Of a stretch of DNA of 64,000 nt, positions 8,127 to 15,951 are shown piece after piece. This DNA is from Prevotella sp. Lineage in GTDB: Bacteria > Bacteroidota > Bacteroidia > Bacteroidales > Bacteroidaceae. The stretch is from positions 78,606-142,605 of the forward strand of contig JAJWLX010000002.1 in the NCBI GenBank assembly GCA_021636625.1, read 5' to 3'. The first letter of the stretch is position 1. The number at the start of each line of letters is the position of its first letter. The notes under the pieces are model-generated. The model did not search any database and was not told the origin of the DNA. It saw nothing but the letters and a program-made list of their open reading frames with translations. The position numbers were made by a program, and so were the translations under genes.

Positions 8127-9254
8127 TTACTGATTTTCTTCATTTTTATCTGAAATCGGGACATTTTCGCCCGTTTCTTCATGATATTGCGGCTTCTCCT
8201 TCGTTACATACCGCTGCCAGTAGGCTATGATGAGCGTTGTGAGCGGAAGGGCTACAATCAATCCCAGGAAGCCCAGAAGTGCACCCCAAACCGAGAGACT
8301 CAAGAGGAGAATGGCTGGATTCAATCCCATCGCCTTACCCATGATCTTCGGGGTAACTACCATGTCGGTGATGACCTGCACCACACAGAACACCAGAACT
8401 GCCAGACCGAATACCAGCCAGAAGTTCTGACCTGTGTCGGCAGCCTTCAGCATGGCAAGGAATGCCGTAGGGATGAGGGCGAAGGTATGGAGATACGGAA
8501 CCAGGTCCATGATGCCGATGAGAATACCCAGACCTATCGCCATCGGGAAACCGATGATGGTAAAACCGATGCAGAACATGATGCCCATACAGAGCGCTAC
8601 CAGTCCCTGACCACGGATATAGTTGTTGAGCTCGCGCTCCACATCCTTCATCAGCGCACTCCAGAACGGACGGTTCTTCTTAGGGAAGATTCTCACCCAG
8701 TTGGCTGTCAGCGTCTCATAATCGAGCAGGATGAAGAACATATATAATAAGGTAATCATCGATGCCACGATACTCATCAGCACGGTAGCCGTCTGGCTCA
8801 CTACCGAGAATACCTTCGGCATCGTGGTCTTCAGGGCATCGCTGAAGTCCTTGCTCTTCAAGAATCGTTCTATGGTGGTCTGGTTGTCCTGCAGCCACTC
8901 CTTGATCAGCATCGTGAGATTGTTGGTATGGGTGGTTTGATGAACCCATCGCGTCAACACTTCTCCCAGTTTGTCAAACTGGTCGATCATCGGTGGGATG
9001 ATGAGCCAGATGACGCCACCCACGATGGCAATCGCAGCACCCATTGCCAGTAGGATGGACAGGGCACGGACCTTGACATGGAGTTTATTCTCGATGAACT
9101 TCACGACGGGATAGAGCAGGTATGCGAAAAACCATGCTATAAAGAAAGGAAGCAGTACATCACTCAGATAGTTGGTGATGTAGAGCACTGCAATGACGAG
9201 GGTAACGATACCAGCCCATCTGATGAACTTATCGAACGTAATCTCCTTACTCAT
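8127..9254 (-). CDS. AI-2E family transporter (PerM/TqsA-like)
   Basis: Polytopic membrane protein of 375 residues in the AI-2E exporter superfamily. Six to eight hydrophobic segments are seen: an N-terminal pair (about residues 12-60), one near 70-88, one near 155-178, and a cluster between about 215 and 345. The conserved region includes the GIMDLVPYLHTF segment (about 245-256) and IMGKAMGLNPAILLLSL (about 303-319). Members are proposed to export autoinducer-2 or act as Na+/H+ antiporters; the substrate here is unknown. The C-terminus is a charged cytoplasmic tail. The gene follows tdk on the same strand, and its start codon is preceded by the heptamer-repeat leader at 9259-9305. Confidence 0.87.
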   Translation of the reverse strand: MSKEITFDKFIRWAGIVTLVIAVLYITNYLSDVLLPFFIAWFFAYLLYPVVKFIENKLHVKVRALSILLAMGAAIAIVGGVIWLIIPPMIDQFDKLGEVLTRWVHQTTHTNNLTMLIKEWLQDNQTTIERFLKSKDFSDALKTTMPKVFSVVSQTATVLMSIVASMITLLYMFFILLDYETLTANWVRIFPKKNRPFWSALMKDVERELNNYIRGQGLVALCMGIMFCIGFTIIGFPMAIGLGILIGIMDLVPYLHTFALIPTAFLAMLKAADTGQNFWLVFGLAVLVFCVVQVITDMVVTPKIMGKAMGLNPAILLLSLSVWGALLGFLGLIVALPLTTLIIAYWQRYVTKEKPQYHEETGENVPISDKNEENQ

Positions 9255-9258
9255 TTAC

Positions 9259-9305
9259 TTTGAACTTTGAATTTTGAACATTGAACTTTATGATTAGCAA
9301 AGCTG
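9259..9305 (-). repeat. Heptamer-repeat leader in front of the AI-2E gene
   Basis: Four 7-base units (TTTGAAC, TTTGAAT, TTTGAAC, ATTGAAC on the plus strand), then TTT, ATGATTAG and CAAAGCTG. The same composite block occurs at 27514-27560 and, with changes, at 27971-28039. The units end 4 bases from the start codon. Confidence 0.8.
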
Positions 9306-9335
9306 TTGTATCTTTGCTCTTCACCCTTCGTTCTT

Positions 9336-9917
9336 CTATTTCTCCTGGCTGATGGCCTTCTGGTAGCAGTCTCTGCACAGCGGCTCGTATTCATCCTTCT
9401 CACCCAGGAGCACACGCTTGTCGTTTGCCACCAGTCGATGGCTGACGTATGCCAGGGCACCGCACTTCACGCAGATGGCATGTACCTTGGTCACCTCGTC
9501 GGCGATGGCACAGAGAGCCGGAATCGGACCGAAGGGAACCCCCTTGAAATCCATATCCAGACCCGCCACGATGACGCGTACGCCGCGGTTGGCGAGTTCG
9601 TTGCAGACCTCCACCAATCCATTGTCCAGGAACTGAGCCTCGTCGATACCGACCACGTCGATATCCGAAGCCAATAGCAATATCGATCCGGAAGAGTCAA
9701 TAGGAGTAGATCGGATAGAGTTCTGGTCATGGCTCACTACATTGTCTTCGGAGTAGCGGGTATCTATCGCCGGCTTGAAGATTTCCACCTTCTGCCTGGC
9801 GAAGCTAGCACGCTTCATTCTTCGGATCAGTTCCTCGGTTTTTCCGGAGAACATCGATCCGCACACCACTTCAATTCTTCCGGGGCGGTGTGCCTCCCCA
9901 TTCAGTATTTCAGTCAT
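9336..9917 (-). CDS. tdk: Thymidine kinase (class II)
   Basis: Cytosolic salvage enzyme that phosphorylates thymidine (and deoxyuridine) with ATP. The protein has 193 residues, typical for the bacterial type II family. Motifs seen: P-loop GSMFSGKTEEL (about residues 21-31), the Walker B-like VVGIDEAQFLD (about 88-98) with the catalytic glutamate, and a structural zinc site made of CVKCG and CRDC (about residues 154-185). It shares a compact divergent promoter region with rsmI, and the AI-2E gene follows it. Confidence 0.96.
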   Translation of the reverse strand: MTEILNGEAHRPGRIEVVCGSMFSGKTEELIRRMKRASFARQKVEIFKPAIDTRYSEDNVVSHDQNSIRSTPIDSSGSILLLASDIDVVGIDEAQFLDNGLVEVCNELANRGVRVIVAGLDMDFKGVPFGPIPALCAIADEVTKVHAICVKCGALAYVSHRLVANDKRVLLGEKDEYEPLCRDCYQKAISQEK

Positions 9918-9954
9918 TTCGGGGACAAAATTACTAATAAGGTTTTAAAAAATG

Positions 9955-9985
9955 CAAAGATACGCAGTTTTTTTTTGCTATGAAA
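9955..9985 (-). promoter_or_regulatory. Promoter of tdk
   Basis: TATCTTTG (9955-9962, minus strand) with a TTTC (one change from TTTG) 19 bases upstream at 9982-9985. It interleaves with the rsmI promoter. Confidence 0.65.
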
Positions 9986-10004
9986 GATTAATTAACTACA
10001 TTTG
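9974..10004 (+). promoter_or_regulatory. Promoter of rsmI
   Basis: TTTG (9974-9977), 19-base spacer, TACATTTG (9997-10004). The expected start of transcription, about 7 bases further, is only 2-4 bases from the ATG at 10014, so the mRNA would be essentially leaderless. Confidence 0.75.
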
Positions 10005-10013
10005 TACCCACTT

Positions 10014-10745
10014 ATGGGCATATTATATATCGTACCGACTCCAGTAGGCAATATGGAGGACATGACAATGCGAGCCATCCGGGTCTTGAAAGAGGCGGAT
10101 ATGGTGCTCGCGGAGGACACTCGGACATCGAGCGTCCTGCTTAAGCATTTCGATATTAAAAATCGATTAGTGGCGCATCATAAGTTTAATGAGCATGGCA
10201 CATCGGCTGGCATCGTAGAGCGATTGAAGGCTGGTGAGACCATCGCCTTGATCAGTGATGCAGGAACCCCAGGCATCAGCGACCCTGGTTTCTATCTGGC
10301 TCGTGAGGCTGCGAAAGCAGGCATCACCGTGCAGACCCTTCCGGGACCTACGGCTTGTATCCCAGCCATCGTGTCGTCCGGATTACCTTGCGACAGATTC
10401 TGCTTCGAGGGATTCATCCCGCAGAAGAAGGGCAGACAAACCTATCTGGAATCGCTCAAGGATGAGGTGCGCACCATGATTTTCTACGAGTCACCCTATA
10501 GAGTGGTGAAGACCTTGCAGCAGTTTGCCGAGGTCTTTGGAGAAGACAGACAGGTGAGCTGTTGCCGTGAAATCTCGAAGCTGCACGAGGAAAGTGTGCG
10601 TGGAAGCCTTGCCGAGGTGATCGCTCACTTTCAGGAGACGGAACCGCGCGGTGAGTTCGTCATCGTACTGGCGGGCAAGGATCCCAAGCAGCTGAAGGAG
10701 GAATTGAAGGAAAAGCGACGCGAAGAGCGTAAGAATAATAAATAA
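10014..10745 (+). CDS. rsmI: 16S rRNA (cytidine-2'-O)-methyltransferase
   Basis: SAM-dependent enzyme of the tetrapyrrole-methylase fold that methylates the ribose of C1402 in 16S rRNA near the decoding centre. The N-terminus MGILYIVPTPVGNMEDMT and the segments LAEDTRTSSVLLKHF (about residues 35-49), ALISDAGTPGISDPG (about 78-92) and LPGPTACIPAIVSSGLP (about 107-123) are hallmarks of the family. I choose ATG 10014 over the open frame starting at 10002, because the latter codon lies inside the -7 box. The tail is highly basic. The coiled-coil lipoprotein gene follows after 41 bases. Confidence 0.95.
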   Translation: MGILYIVPTPVGNMEDMTMRAIRVLKEADMVLAEDTRTSSVLLKHFDIKNRLVAHHKFNEHGTSAGIVERLKAGETIALISDAGTPGISDPGFYLAREAAKAGITVQTLPGPTACIPAIVSSGLPCDRFCFEGFIPQKKGRQTYLESLKDEVRTMIFYESPYRVVKTLQQFAEVFGEDRQVSCCREISKLHEESVRGSLAEVIAHFQETEPRGEFVIVLAGKDPKQLKEELKEKRREERKNNK

Positions 10746-10786
10746 AGAAAGTATTAATCATAAAATTAACAAAAAGGAGAAGGATT

Positions 10787-11635
10787 ATGAAAAAGCTATT
10801 AATGATGGCGTGCCTCGCAGCCTTTGTTTTAACTGGATGTAACGACGGCAAGAACAATGCCGCTAACAATGCGGCTCAAGCAGATTCGCTCAACAGTATC
10901 ATTGCGCAGAAGGATAGCGAACTGAATGATATGCTGGGTACTCTGAATGAGATTGAGGATGGTCTCAACCAGATCAATGAGGCTGAGAACCGCGTGGTGC
11001 TCTTGAAGAATGGCGAGGGTGTCACCAAGAGACAGAAACTCAAGGAGGATGTGCAGTTCATCGCTACTCGCATGAAGCAGAACAAGGAGCTCCTCGCCAA
11101 GTTGCAGAAGCAGTTGGCTAACAGCTCTATCCAGGGCGACCAGCTCAAGAAGACCATCGAGAACCTGCAGAAGCAGCTGGTTGAGAAGGAGAAGCAGCTC
11201 CAGGCACTCCGTGAGGAGTTGGATAGCAAGGATATCCACATTGCAGCTCTTGATGAGACTATCAACAACTTGAACACCAAGACCAGCAACCTTACCAAGG
11301 AAAGCAGTAAGAAGACTGAGGTGATTAATGCTCAGGATAAGCAGCTCAACACTGCATGGTATGTATTCGGTACCAAGAAGGAGCTGAAGAACCAGCACAT
11401 CATGGAGAATGGCAAGGTTATGACCGGTAACTTCAACAAGAGCTACTTTACAAAGGTAGATATCCGTGAGGTTTCTGAGATCAAGCTCTATTCTAAGTCA
11501 GCCAAGTTGCTCACTACTCATCCTTCAAGCTCTTATACTCTGGTTCGTGATGCCAACAAGCAATATACTCTCCGCATCACCAACTCTCAGATTTTCTGGA
11601 GCACCAGCAAGTACCTGGTTGTTCTCGTGAAGTAA
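10787..11635 (+). CDS. Coiled-coil lipoprotein of unknown function
   Basis: 282 residues with a signal peptide and lipobox (LTGC, cysteine at about residue 18). Residues about 35-185 are almost continuous heptad-rich helix (LQKQLVEKEKQLQALREELDSKD and similar), predicted to form a long coiled coil. The last roughly 90 residues (from AWYVFGTKKEL) form a separate globular, beta-rich part. Such proteins are conserved in Bacteroidota; I know of no assigned role. A good Shine-Dalgarno-like AAAGGAGA lies about 6-13 bases upstream of the ATG, unusual for this genome and decisive for the start. Probably read partly from the rsmI promoter. Confidence 0.8.
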   Translation: MKKLLMMACLAAFVLTGCNDGKNNAANNAAQADSLNSIIAQKDSELNDMLGTLNEIEDGLNQINEAENRVVLLKNGEGVTKRQKLKEDVQFIATRMKQNKELLAKLQKQLANSSIQGDQLKKTIENLQKQLVEKEKQLQALREELDSKDIHIAALDETINNLNTKTSNLTKESSKKTEVINAQDKQLNTAWYVFGTKKELKNQHIMENGKVMTGNFNKSYFTKVDIREVSEIKLYSKSAKLLTTHPSSSYTLVRDANKQYTLRITNSQIFWSTSKYLVVLVK

Positions 11636-11660
11636 CGGAGTATTGGGTTGGAAACGAATG

Positions 11661-11685
11661 TTGATGCACTGAAACAGTGCATCAA
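11661..11685 (+). other. Hairpin preceding the terminator of the lipoprotein gene
   Basis: Perfect 10-bp stem (11661-11670 with 11676-11685) with loop GAAAC and no T run. Its core matches the terminator hairpin 33 bases downstream. Confidence 0.6.
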
Positions 11686-11696
11686 GGCTGAAATAT

Positions 11697-11738
11697 AAAA
11701 AAGATGATGCACTGAAACGGTGCATCATCTTTTTTTTG
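11697..11738. terminator. Terminator between the lipoprotein gene and tadA
   Basis: Stem 11703-11712 with 11720-11729, A run before it and eight T after it, so usable from both sides. Confidence 0.9.
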
Positions 11739-11757
11739 TGTATAGTTTGATACTGTC

Positions 11758-12204
11758 TTATCTTTTCCTGGCAAAGAATTGCTGCATGAGTGCGCGGCAC
11801 TCATCTTCCAATACGCCCGATGTAACCAGGGTTTTGGGATGCAGTGCCTGGGGTGCATATTTGGTATAGCCCCTTTTTTCATCTCCGGCACCATACACCA
11901 CACGGCTGATCTGCGACCATCCCAAGGCTCCGGCGCACATCACGCACGGCTCTACTGTGACATAGAGGGTACAGTCTTTCAGGTATTTTCCGCCCAGCAT
12001 GTTCGCTCCGGATGTAATCGCCTGCATCTCGGCATGGGCGGTAACATCGGTAAGCATCTCCGTAAGATTGTGGGCTCTCGAGATGATGCGGTCCCTGCAA
12101 ACGATGACGGCACCTACCGGAATCTCGTCTTCGTCGAATGCCGCCTGCGCCTCCATCAGCGCACGGCGCATATATTCTTCGTCTTTTTTCAGATTGTCTT
12201 CCAT
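11758..12204 (-). CDS. tadA: tRNA-specific adenosine deaminase
   Basis: Zinc enzyme converting A34 to inosine in the anticodon of tRNA-Arg(ACG). Motifs: HAEMQAI (zinc histidine and the proton-shuttle glutamate, about residues 57-63) and PCVMCAGAL (two zinc cysteines, about 87-95). 148 residues is normal. The reading frame stays open to 12246, but that upstream TTG lies within the -7 box at 12244-12251, so the ATG at 12204 (MEDNLKKDEEYM) is chosen. It is convergent with the lipoprotein gene and divergent from yraN. Confidence 0.95.
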   Translation of the reverse strand: MEDNLKKDEEYMRRALMEAQAAFDEDEIPVGAVIVCRDRIISRAHNLTEMLTDVTAHAEMQAITSGANMLGGKYLKDCTLYVTVEPCVMCAGALGWSQISRVVYGAGDEKRGYTKYAPQALHPKTLVTSGVLEDECRALMQQFFARKR

Positions 12205-12243
12205 ATTTCTATTCTTTATGATTTCTCTTTTTCTATTTTTGTG

Positions 12244-12251
12244 CAAAAATA
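12244..12251 (-). promoter_or_regulatory. -7 box of tadA
   Basis: TATTTTTG on the minus strand, 40 bases upstream of the chosen start; the -33 region is not consensus. Confidence 0.55.
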
Positions 12252-12261
12252 CATAAAAAAC

Positions 12262-12292
12262 TTTGATGGATGAAAGAAAAGTGTTATTTTTG
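12262..12292 (+). promoter_or_regulatory. Promoter of yraN-birA-pyrH
   Basis: TTTG (12262-12265), 19-base spacer and TATTTTTG (12285-12292), 64 bases upstream of yraN. Confidence 0.7.
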
Positions 12293-12356
12293 CATAGTAA
12301 TAGTGCCTTTTGTGCGGAAAATGATGCCGCCAGGGGTAAACATAAGAAAATAATCT

Positions 12357-12734
12357 ATGGCTGAACATAATGATTTGGGCAAATGGGGAGAAGATGAGGC
12401 GGTGCTCTATCTGGAAGATGAGGGCTATACCATCGTAGATCGTGACTGGAGGCTAGGCCGCCGCGACCTGGATATCCTTGCCTTTTCGCCCGATGGCAAC
12501 ACGCTGGTGGTGGTAGAGGTGAAGACTCGCACCGGCGAGGAATACCAGCAGCCCGAAGAGGCTGTTACCCGGAGCAAGATGAGGAATCTTGCCATAGCTG
12601 CCAATGCTTATGTCAAGGAATACCAGGTGGACAAAGTGTTGCGCTTTGATGTCATCTCCATCGTGGGATGCGCTCATCAGGTGAAGAGTCTGCAGCATCT
12701 CAAGGATGCCTTCAATCCGATGCTCATCCTTTGA
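12357..12734 (+). CDS. yraN: YraN/UPF0102 family nuclease-like protein
   Basis: Small protein (125 residues) of the UPF0102 family, which has a restriction-endonuclease-like (Holliday-junction resolvase type) fold. The N-terminal GKWGEDEAVLYLEDEGY is the family signature (conserved G and E), followed by RDLDILAFSPDG and VVVEVKTRT (about residues 50-58), which supply the D...ExK metal-binding core. The biological role of the family is uncertain. First gene of a rightward run with birA and pyrH. Confidence 0.9.
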   Translation: MAEHNDLGKWGEDEAVLYLEDEGYTIVDRDWRLGRRDLDILAFSPDGNTLVVVEVKTRTGEEYQQPEEAVTRSKMRNLAIAANAYVKEYQVDKVLRFDVISIVGCAHQVKSLQHLKDAFNPMLIL

Positions 12735-12767
12735 GGCAGATGCTTACATATATATAATAAGGTGAAA

Positions 12768-13520
12768 ATGGAAACAAAGATCATAAGAATGCAGGAAGTG
12801 GATTCTACGAATACCTTCCTGAAGGGAATGAAAACCTGCGAGGATGATACACTCATCGTGGCTGTAGCCGATTATCAGACGGCAGGCAGAGGACAGGGCT
12901 CGCATACCTGGGAGAGCGAACCGGGCAAGAACCTCCTCTTCAGTTTGCTGATGACTCCTACCTGGGTGCCCGTACGCCAGCAGTTCCTGCTCTCTGAGGC
13001 AGGAGCCCTAGCCGTCAAGGATGCCCTGGATACCTATACCGACGGCATTACGCTGAAATGGCCGAACGATGTATATTGGAACGACAGGAAGATCAGCGGC
13101 ACGCTGATAGAGACCTCTATCGATTCCAAGGGCATCAAGCGATGCATCTTCGGTACCGGGGTGAACATCAATCAGACCGAGTTCCACAGCGATGCGCCCA
13201 ATCCGGTATCCCTGGCTCAGATTCTGGGTCACGAGGTGGATAGGGAAGAGGTGCTGCAGAAGATCATCGAGGCATTCAAGAAGTATTATGAGCTGCTCCG
13301 CCGTGCCGACTATATGGATGTTTCGGGCATCTATCATCTCTCGCTCTACCGCCGCAAGGGATTCCACTGGTACGAGGATGCCGACGGCAAGTTTGAGGGT
13401 GCCTTCGTAGAGGTGGAAGATGACGGCCATCTCATCCTTCACGACAGGAAGGGAATGATCCGGTCGTATGCCTTTGGCGAAATCAGATTCCTGATTCCTT
13501 CAGCAAATATGAAACAATAA
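12768..13520 (+). CDS. birA: Biotin--[acetyl-CoA-carboxylase] ligase (catalytic domain only)
   Basis: Attaches biotin to a lysine of biotin carboxyl carrier proteins through biotinoyl-AMP. Motifs: EVDSTNTFLK (about residues 9-18), the biotin/AMP loop GRGQGSHTWES (about 42-52) and KWPNDVYWNDRKISGTLIE (about 101-119). There is no N-terminal winged helix, so unlike E. coli BirA it cannot act as the bio operator repressor. ATG 12768 is chosen; a GTG two codons upstream (12762) is possible. 250 residues is usual for the single-domain class. Confidence 0.93.
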   Translation: METKIIRMQEVDSTNTFLKGMKTCEDDTLIVAVADYQTAGRGQGSHTWESEPGKNLLFSLLMTPTWVPVRQQFLLSEAGALAVKDALDTYTDGITLKWPNDVYWNDRKISGTLIETSIDSKGIKRCIFGTGVNINQTEFHSDAPNPVSLAQILGHEVDREEVLQKIIEAFKKYYELLRRADYMDVSGIYHLSLYRRKGFHWYEDADGKFEGAFVEVEDDGHLILHDRKGMIRSYAFGEIRFLIPSANMKQ

Positions 13521-13538
13521 ACATTAAACAAGATATTT

Positions 13539-14249
13539 ATGGCAAAGTTTAAAAGAATTCTTTTGAAGTTGAGCGGTGAGAGCCTGATGGGCAAGCAGAG
13601 CTTCGGCATCGACCCTGAGCGCTTGAGTGATTATGCTAAGCAGATTAAGGAAGTTCACGAGATGGGCGTGCAGATCGGTATCGTGATCGGTGGTGGTAAC
13701 ATTTTCCGCGGATTGAGTGGAAGCCAGAAGGGATTCGACCGTGTGAAGGGCGACCAGATGGGTATGTGTGCCACCGTCATCAATTCTCTCGCCCTGAGCA
13801 GTGCCCTCGGTGCACTGGGCGTGAAGAACAAGGTGCTTACAGCTATCCGCATGGAGCCTATCGGTGAGTTCTACACCAAGTGGAAGGCCATCGAGGCAAT
13901 GGAAGACGGCTACATCTGCATCTTCTCTGCAGGTACAGGCAGCCCATATTTCACTACCGATACCGGTTCATCTCTCCGTGGTATCGAGATCGAGGCAGAC
14001 GTGATGCTCAAGGGTACCCGTGTGGATGGTATCTATACCGCCGACCCGGAGAAGGATCCTACCGCTACCAAGTTCAAGGACATCACCTATGATGAGATCT
14101 ACACCAAGGGCTTGAAGGTGATGGACCTCACGGCTACTACCATGTGCAAGGAGAACGACCTTCCTATCTACGTATTCAATATGGATGTAGTAGGCAACCT
14201 GAAGAAGGTGATGGAAGGTGAGGAGATTGGTACGCTCGTTCACAACTAA
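13539..14249 (+). CDS. pyrH: UMP kinase
   Basis: Amino-acid-kinase-fold enzyme that phosphorylates UMP to UDP, the committed step to pyrimidine triphosphates. 236 residues, with KRILLKLSGESLMG at the start, IVIGGGNIFRG (about residues 48-58), the GTGSPYFTTDTGSSLRGIEIEADVML block (about 131-156) and GTRVDGIYTADPEKDP. It is the last gene of the yraN-birA-pyrH run, 18 bases after birA, and ends at a strong hairpin. Confidence 0.97.
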   Translation: MAKFKRILLKLSGESLMGKQSFGIDPERLSDYAKQIKEVHEMGVQIGIVIGGGNIFRGLSGSQKGFDRVKGDQMGMCATVINSLALSSALGALGVKNKVLTAIRMEPIGEFYTKWKAIEAMEDGYICIFSAGTGSPYFTTDTGSSLRGIEIEADVMLKGTRVDGIYTADPEKDPTATKFKDITYDEIYTKGLKVMDLTATTMCKENDLPIYVFNMDVVGNLKKVMEGEEIGTLVHN

Positions 14250-14251
14250 AT

Positions 14252-14290
14252 AAAAAAATAAGGCTTACTTCCCGCCGGAAGTAAGCCTTT
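14252..14290. terminator. Terminator after pyrH
   Basis: Perfect 13-bp stem (14260-14272 with 14277-14289) with loop CGCC; A run upstream, short T run downstream. Confidence 0.8.
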
Positions 14291-14385
14291 GTTATTCCTT
14301 AATCTTTTTATCTTTGTTAGAAAGCTGATGCCTATACTAACAATTAACGCCTTTCCTTGAAAAGGAAAAGACAAAACCTATATTT

Positions 14386-15114
14386 TTATTTTTTCTTCAA
14401 AAACATCATCCAGGAGAGCAGTACGTACATCAGGATGATGGGCCACCATCCCTCTAGGAATCCTCTTGCTCCTTCGGCAACCACAGATACCGCAAGAACG
14501 GCGATGGCGAAACCGGCAAAGCAATACTTCACCTCGTTGCCCTTGAACGACCACTGCTTGAACTTCAGGGCGAACAGCGGCAACTCGCATACCAGCAGGA
14601 AGCTGGTGATGAAAATCAGCGCCAGCACGAGATATATCGACCAGCTCTGGTTGGTAATCCAGCTGGGGCTGCTTACTACCAGCGAACCCCAGAACAGCGC
14701 ATTGGCTGGGGTAGGTACGCCGATGAAAGAGGTAGTCTGGCGCTCATCCAGGTTGAACTTCGCCAGTCTCAGGGCAGAGAAAGCTGCGATGATGAAGGCT
14801 ACGTATGGCAACCAGGGGCGCAAAGGCTCCAGAAACTCCGGATACTCCATTACAAAGAGTTGTGAGAATACGATGGTGGCGGGTGCCACGCCAAAGGTCA
14901 CATCGTCGGCAAGCGAGTCCAGCTCCTTGCCGATAGGCGATGAAACGTGCAGCAAGCGGGCGCTCATGCCATCGAAAAAGTCAAAAACAGCTCCAATGAT
15001 AATCCACAACAGTGCCATTTCGGGATTTCCCCCGAAGGCAAACGATGTAGCGATGCAGCCTGAGATGAGGTTGCAGCAGGTAATCGTGTTTGGAATATGC
15101 TTCTTAATACTCAT
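14386..15114 (-). CDS. pssA: CDP-diacylglycerol--serine O-phosphatidyltransferase
   Basis: Integral membrane enzyme making phosphatidylserine from CDP-diacylglycerol and serine. The CDP-alcohol phosphatidyltransferase motif is intact: FFDGMSARLL...GKELDSLADD (about residues 46-70), with the aspartates spaced as in the DGx2ARx8Gx3Dx3D signature. Six or more hydrophobic helices are seen in 242 residues. The gene follows psd by 6 bases, so the two consecutive steps to phosphatidylethanolamine are made from one mRNA. Confidence 0.95.
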   Translation of the reverse strand: MSIKKHIPNTITCCNLISGCIATSFAFGGNPEMALLWIIIGAVFDFFDGMSARLLHVSSPIGKELDSLADDVTFGVAPATIVFSQLFVMEYPEFLEPLRPWLPYVAFIIAAFSALRLAKFNLDERQTTSFIGVPTPANALFWGSLVVSSPSWITNQSWSIYLVLALIFITSFLLVCELPLFALKFKQWSFKGNEVKYCFAGFAIAVLAVSVVAEGARGFLEGWWPIILMYVLLSWMMFLKKK

Positions 15115-15120
15115 TTCTTC

Positions 15121-15813
15121 TTATTTCAGTTTTGCTATGATTGTCTGATCACCCGTGGTTGACTGTCCCATCTTCACGCATACTTCCGTGCCGAGAGGCA
15201 GATACACATCCACTCGTGAACCCAGTTTGATGAATCCGAGATGCTCATCGATGTAGCACTCTTCTCCCTCCTTGGCATAGGTTACGATGCGGCGGGCTAC
15301 GGCACCGGCAATCTGTCGGCACAATACATCCACGCCCTCTGGGGTAGTGATCATTATGTCGGCGTGCTCGTTCTCCTCGCTCGCCTTAGGCAGCCAAGCC
15401 TTCATGAACTTTCCGTCCTCGTGCTTCACGAACTTCACCTTGCCATCCACCGGAAACCAGTTGGCATGTACGTTCCAGAGACTCATGAAGATGGAAATCA
15501 TCAGTCGCTTATCGTTAAAGTAAGGTGCATTATCTACTTCCTCTATCACCACGATCTTGCCGTCGGCAGGAGCTACCACGAGTTTCTCGGTATCTTCCAC
15601 GTTCAGGAATCTGATCGGGCATCGGTAGAAGTTGAGCACGATACCATATACTACACCGAAGACCACAAGGAATGCCCAGAAAGGGATCTTGTTGTCAAAG
15701 GCCATCCACAGTACAGCTGCGACAGCCACCAGTGCTATACCGCCGAACACCAGCTGGTCGGTGCCCTCACGGTGGATTCTTATCTTTTTTAGTTTCTTGA
15801 TTTTTTGTCCCAT
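15121..15813 (-). CDS. psd: Phosphatidylserine decarboxylase proenzyme (short type)
   Basis: Pyruvoyl enzyme that decarboxylates phosphatidylserine to phosphatidylethanolamine at the inner membrane. 230 residues fit the short class. Two N-terminal membrane segments (about residues 22-62) are followed by the catalytic part with NVHANWFPVDGKV (about 113-125, the catalytic histidine region) and GFIKLGSRVDVYLP (about 198-211). In the latter, cleavage at Gly-Ser yields the beta chain and the pyruvoyl-capped alpha chain. The short type has LGSR rather than LGST. Promoter at 15843-15874 is divergent from dnaE. Confidence 0.94.
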   Translation of the reverse strand: MGQKIKKLKKIRIHREGTDQLVFGGIALVAVAAVLWMAFDNKIPFWAFLVVFGVVYGIVLNFYRCPIRFLNVEDTEKLVVAPADGKIVVIEEVDNAPYFNDKRLMISIFMSLWNVHANWFPVDGKVKFVKHEDGKFMKAWLPKASEENEHADIMITTPEGVDVLCRQIAGAVARRIVTYAKEGEECYIDEHLGFIKLGSRVDVYLPLGTEVCVKMGQSTTGDQTIIAKLK

Positions 15814-15842
15814 GAGAAAGGTTTACGTTTTTATTTTCGGTG

Positions 15843-15874
15843 CAAAGGTACGTCATTTTTATCGTTTTTGCAAA
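15843..15874 (-). promoter_or_regulatory. Promoter of psd-pssA
   Basis: Minus strand TTTG (15871-15874), 20-base spacer, TACCTTTG (15843-15850). Confidence 0.8.
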
Positions 15875-15890
15875 TTTTTCTCCCATTTCT

Positions 15891-15922
15891 TTTGGCAATA
15901 TCAACTTTTAGCAGTAACTTTG
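15891..15922 (+). promoter_or_regulatory. Promoter of dnaE
   Basis: TTTG (15891-15894), 20-base spacer, TAACTTTG (15915-15922), 29 bases upstream of the ATG at 15952. Confidence 0.8.
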
Positions 15923-15951
15923 TTCTCAAATTACGAATTTTAACGCAAAAA

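Noticed and set aside
12205..12246. Upstream start for tadA
   Set aside because: The TTG at 12246 lies within the -7 box, so it would not be transcribed.
15805..15951. Longer N-terminus for dnaE
   Set aside because: The extension would cover the dnaE promoter and overlap the start of psd, and family members start at the MEDFVHLHVHT segment.
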